Virus record (IMG/VR): IMGVR_UViG_3300045921_000272
Coordinates: 1-40,447 of that record
Length of the DNA: 40,447 nt
Source: a virus
Strand: one strand, 5' to 3'
A program made the translations under genes and the position numbers. The notes under the pieces were generated by a model that worked only from the letters and a program-made list of their open reading frames with translations, had not been told where the DNA came from and did not search any database. Shown here one piece after another: positions 39,724 to 40,447 of this stretch; positions within the stretch are counted from its first letter, which is position 1, and every line of letters begins with the position of its first letter.

Positions 39724-40447
39724 TGGCGAGAATCCCTCGTTACCAGCAAGACCAATTGGCGTCTTCAATGGTTGGCACCCCGGGAGTTGATACCTCTGCG
39801 GGGCGTGCTTTTGAATCGGCTACCGATTCATTAGGGACGGTCGGTAAAAATTTATACAGTGTTGCCGAAGCCGATTATCGGGCGGCTCAATTGGAACTTC
39901 GCCAAAAGCAGGCTGAACAACGGGCTGCAATGAAGGAACTTCAAAACCTTCAATACGAAAACAACGCGGCCGGAGCGGCCGCTGAAACCGATATAGCGCT
40001 TAATGAAATTGATAACCGTAACCGGCAAAAGTTTCAATGGGATACTTCCGGCGGTATGGAGGCGTTTAACGCCGAAGCTCAAAAGGTTATCCAAGATAAA
40101 CTGGATGGAATCACCGACCCCAAGCAGAAATTGATGACCGAAAAATTGTTGCAAAGTCGGTTGGCCTCTAAAACCCAACAGTTTGCCGATTATTTGAACA
40201 GCCGGGTTCCGGACATCGGAAAAGCCAACACCCAAAAAATCGGGGATGCTTTACGCCTGAGTACCAATAATTCAGGGCTTTCAGTGGTGGATGTTCAGAA
40301 AAAACTGGAAGATTTTAAAAACGACCCGGCAAACCAAAAAGCCTTTTATAACGTGTACGGTCCGGCTTGGGAAGCCGAAATGCGAAAGTATCAAAGCGAT
40401 GCCGCCCGGAACTATTTGGCGAAAACCGCTGAACTAGGAGATTTAAA
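39723..40447 (+). CDS. Internal virion protein, N-terminal part (continues at base 1)
   Basis: This is the 5' part of the gene whose 3' part is 1-1046. The protein begins MARIPRYQQDQLASSMVGTP, GVDTSAGRAF and continues as long helices (AEADYRAAQLELRQKQAEQR). The TAATG overlap with the preceding gene fixes the start. There is no stop before the contig end. Joining 39723-40320 to 1-1046 gives 547 residues. It is gp15-like by position. Confidence 0.85.
   Translation, partial: MARIPRYQQDQLASSMVGTPGVDTSAGRAFESATDSLGTVGKNLYSVAEADYRAAQLELRQKQAEQRAAMKELQNLQYENNAAGAAAETDIALNEIDNRNRQKFQWDTSGGMEAFNAEAQKVIQDKLDGITDPKQKLMTEKLLQSRLASKTQQFADYLNSRVPDIGKANTQKIGDALRLSTNNSGLSVVDVQKKLEDFKNDPANQKAFYNVYGPAWEAEMRKYQSDAARNYLAKTAELGDL
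40321..40447. repeat. Terminal direct repeat, right copy
   Basis: Identical to bases 1-127 and inside the internal virion protein gene. It should be removed once when circularising. Confidence 0.95.

Noticed and set aside
1-40447. CRISPR array, tRNA genes, integrase or phage RNA polymerase
   Set aside because: Looked for and not seen: no regularly spaced repeats, no cloverleaf found by eye, no tyrosine or serine integrase core, no single-subunit RNA polymerase gene.

Overview
The window is the complete genome of a short-tailed (T7-like, podovirus-type) tailed phage, assembled as a circle. The first 127 bases are repeated exactly as the last 127, and one virion gene runs in frame across the join, so the unit genome is 40,320 bp. 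No integrase, repressor cassette, phage RNA polymerase, tRNA or CRISPR array was seen, so the phage looks lytic and dependent on host sigma-70 RNA polymerase. The T7-type internal virion proteins suggest a Gram-negative host. The host cannot be named from the sequence.

Layout. Rightward genes, 27.2 kb to the end and on through the join to 10.05 kb: a DLGI-tailed protein, terminase small and large subunits, two small proteins, portal, Bbp19-like protein, scaffold, capsid, a head protein, tail tubes A and B, internal virion proteins, a 1,689-residue giant internal virion protein, tail fibre, two tip proteins, a holin-like membrane protein, an L,D-transpeptidase-like protein and a DUF1353 protein. 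A strong terminator closes this arm. Leftward genes, 26.0 to 10.17 kb: small early genes, then small zinc-binding proteins, a HicA-like fusion, a MazG-like protein, PrimPol-helicase, SNF2 helicase, Cas4-like nuclease, ssDNA-binding protein, a Tad2 (anti-Thoeris) homologue, a probable Acb2-type (anti-CBASS) protein, DNA polymerase A and a RuvC-like resolvase. Between the arms lies about 1.2 kb with divergent promoters, terminators and a symmetric iteron array that looks like the replication origin.

The most striking discovery is in the early leftward operon (24.3-25.6 kb): three hammerhead ribozymes, two of type II and one of type I. Each overlaps the stop codon of the gene in front of it, and their stems differ by compensating changes. 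They should cut the early polycistronic RNA into gene-sized pieces, and the piece between the two type II copies has ends that could re-ligate into a circular mRNA. A second discovery is a pair of shared C-terminal peptides: Y-x-C-L-E-G-L or close variants ends five unrelated proteins, and D-L-D-I or DLGI ends four others, with different synonymous codons in each. A third is the adjacent counter-defence genes against nucleotide-signalling immunity. Other points of note are an internal in-frame start in the SNF2 helicase gene, a hairpin that buries the terminase small subunit start, and overlapping hairpins downstream of the Tad2 gene.
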